Positions 63,213 to 64,000 of a DNA stretch of 64,000 bases are shown here, one piece after another. The position numbers and the translations under genes are program-made. The DNA comes from Pseudomonas sp. WS 5079. Its GTDB lineage: Bacteria > Pseudomonadota > Gammaproteobacteria > Pseudomonadales > Pseudomonadaceae. The stretch covers positions 372,001 to 436,000 of the forward strand of contig NZ_JAAQWN010000001.1 in assembly GCF_012985465.1 (NCBI RefSeq), given 5' to 3'. The notes under the pieces were generated by a model. It searched no databases and was not told the origin of the DNA. It was given only the letters and a program-made list of their open reading frames with translations. Each line of letters begins with the position of its first letter. Within the stretch, counting starts at the first letter, position 1.

Positions 63213-64000
63213 TCAGGGTTTCTCTTGCGGCTCCAACTGGCCATCCCAGCCGCCGCCCAGCGCTGCGATCAGTTGCACACTGGCCACCAGGCGGGTCTGC
63301 AGCAAGGTCAGCACGGTGCGTTCGTTGCTCAATGCCGTGGCCTGGACGTTTACCACATCCAGGTAGGCAATCAGGCCCGCCTTGTACTGGTTCTGGGTCA
63401 GGCGCAGGGATTCGCGTGCCGACTCCAGGGCTTCGTTGCTCACGCCCGCCTCATCTTCCAGGACCTTGAGCTGGACCATGTAGTTTTCCACCTCGCGGAA
63501 ACCGTCGAGCACGGTCTGGCGGTACTTGGCCACGGTTTCGTCGTAGGACGCTTCGGCGCGGTCGACTTCGGCCGAGCGCTGCCCGCCGTCGAACAGGGTC
63601 ATCGCCAGTTTCGGCCCCACCGACCAGAAACGGTTCGGCAGGCTGATCCAGTCGGCGTAGGTGCTGCTGGAATAACCACCGGCCAGGCTCAGGGTCAGGT
63701 CCGGGTAGTAGGCGGTTTTCGCCACGCCGATATTGGCGTTGGCGGCGATCACCGCGCGTTCGGCCGAGGCGATGTCCGGGCGGCGCTCCAGCAGTTGCGA
63801 TGGCAGGTTGGCGGGGATCTGCGGCAAGGCGGGGATGTCCTTGCTCACCGCAAGGTTAAACGTGGCCGGCGCTTCGCCGATCAATACCGCGATGGCGTTT
63901 TCCAGCTGCGCGCGCTGCCAGATCAGGTCGATCAGGCTGGCCTGGGTGCTTTTGAGCTGGGTCTGCGCCTGGGCCACCGCGTCCTTGCCGGAGACGCCGG
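63213..64000 (-). CDS. Outer-membrane efflux channel protein (OprM/NodT family), 5' end outside window
   Basis: The frame is open at base 64000, so at least the first part is missing; the visible 262 residues are the C-terminal half. Typical features are the helical hairpin repeat (QLENAIAVLIGEAPATF), the family signature LPSQLLERRPDIASAERAVIAANANIGVAKTAYYPDLTL in segments, SVGPKLAMTLFDGGQRSAEV, and the long alpha-barrel helix TVLDGFREVENYMVQLKVLE. It forms the trimeric outer-membrane duct of an RND or MFS tripartite pump, whose other genes should lie beyond the window. Confidence 0.95.
   Translation of the reverse strand, partial: GVSGKDAVAQAQTQLKSTQASLIDLIWQRAQLENAIAVLIGEAPATFNLAVSKDIPALPQIPANLPSQLLERRPDIASAERAVIAANANIGVAKTAYYPDLTLSLAGGYSSSTYADWISLPNRFWSVGPKLAMTLFDGGQRSAEVDRAEASYDETVAKYRQTVLDGFREVENYMVQLKVLEDEAGVSNEALESARESLRLTQNQYKAGLIAYLDVVNVQATALSNERTVLTLLQTRLVASVQLIAALGGGWDGQLEPQEKP

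Noticed and set aside
1..64000. CRISPR arrays, tRNA or rRNA genes, insertion sequences
   Set aside because: I looked for regularly spaced repeats, tRNA-like cloverleaf ends and transposase motifs and saw none; only REP-type repeats are present.

Overview
The window looks like a chromosomal segment of a fluorescent Pseudomonas (P. fluorescens group). Evidence: high GC with strongly GC-biased third positions, the arn lipid A operon with the pseudomonad gene order, the split GlgE/TreYZ alpha-glucan-trehalose locus, pseudomonad-only small families (DUF3203, a proline-rich 52-residue peptide), and REP/REPIN elements with the GGAGCCGGCTTGCCGGCGAT and GGGAGCGGGCTTGCCCGCGAT cores. This assignment rests on recognised protein families, not on any database search. 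No rRNA, tRNA or CRISPR array was seen.

Layout. 1-6.8 kb: the end of an unorthodox sensor kinase, an RcsB/RocA-like response regulator and a three-gene chaperone-usher fimbrial operon. 6.9-9.3 kb (minus strand): a small membrane protein, a tyrosine recombinase with a loxP-like inverted repeat just upstream, and a secreted protein. 9.8-19.1 kb: arnC-A-D-T-E-F-ugd plus a second ArnT-like glycosyltransferase, with no arnB. 19.2-26.4 kb: a small protein, an HPP membrane protein, a valine-catabolism-type hydrolase/acyl-CoA dehydrogenase pair, SRPBCC and DUF411 proteins (the latter behind a copper-type operator), a DedA-like membrane protein, an alpha/beta hydrolase and a D-2-hydroxyacid dehydrogenase.

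27-53.7 kb: the alpha-glucan/trehalose locus. The plus strand carries glgA-treZ-malQ-treY-DUF2934 and then glgX. The minus strand carries glgE, treS-maltokinase and glgB. TreS/Mak turn trehalose into maltose-1-phosphate, GlgE polymerises it, GlgB branches it, GlgX and MalQ remodel it, and TreY/TreZ return it to trehalose. An AlgU-type promoter before glgE and a sigma54-like promoter before glgA suggest stress and nitrogen/carbon control. Two foreign-looking blocks sit inside this locus. The first is a four-gene cassette translationally coupled to glgX (acyl-CoA dehydrogenase-like flavoprotein, PIG-L deacetylase, NodS-like methyltransferase, family 2 glycosyltransferase), followed by a second PIG-L paralogue that keeps its zinc ligands but has lost both acid/base residues. 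The second is a 1388-residue toxin- or effector-like protein with a C-terminal Cys-His-Asp triad, a type III-like N-terminus and a weak hrp-box-like promoter.

53.9-64 kb: a proline-rich peptide, MgtC/SapB, DUF3203, an ANR box, CcoG, a MocR-type regulator, an unrecognised protein, a GGDEF cyclase, an SDR, a MucR-like MHYT-GGDEF-EAL protein and the 3' part of an outer-membrane efflux gene. The best candidates for undescribed biology are the glgX-coupled cassette with its inactive-looking PIG-L partner, the effector-like protein, and the recombinase with its 16-8-16 repeat.
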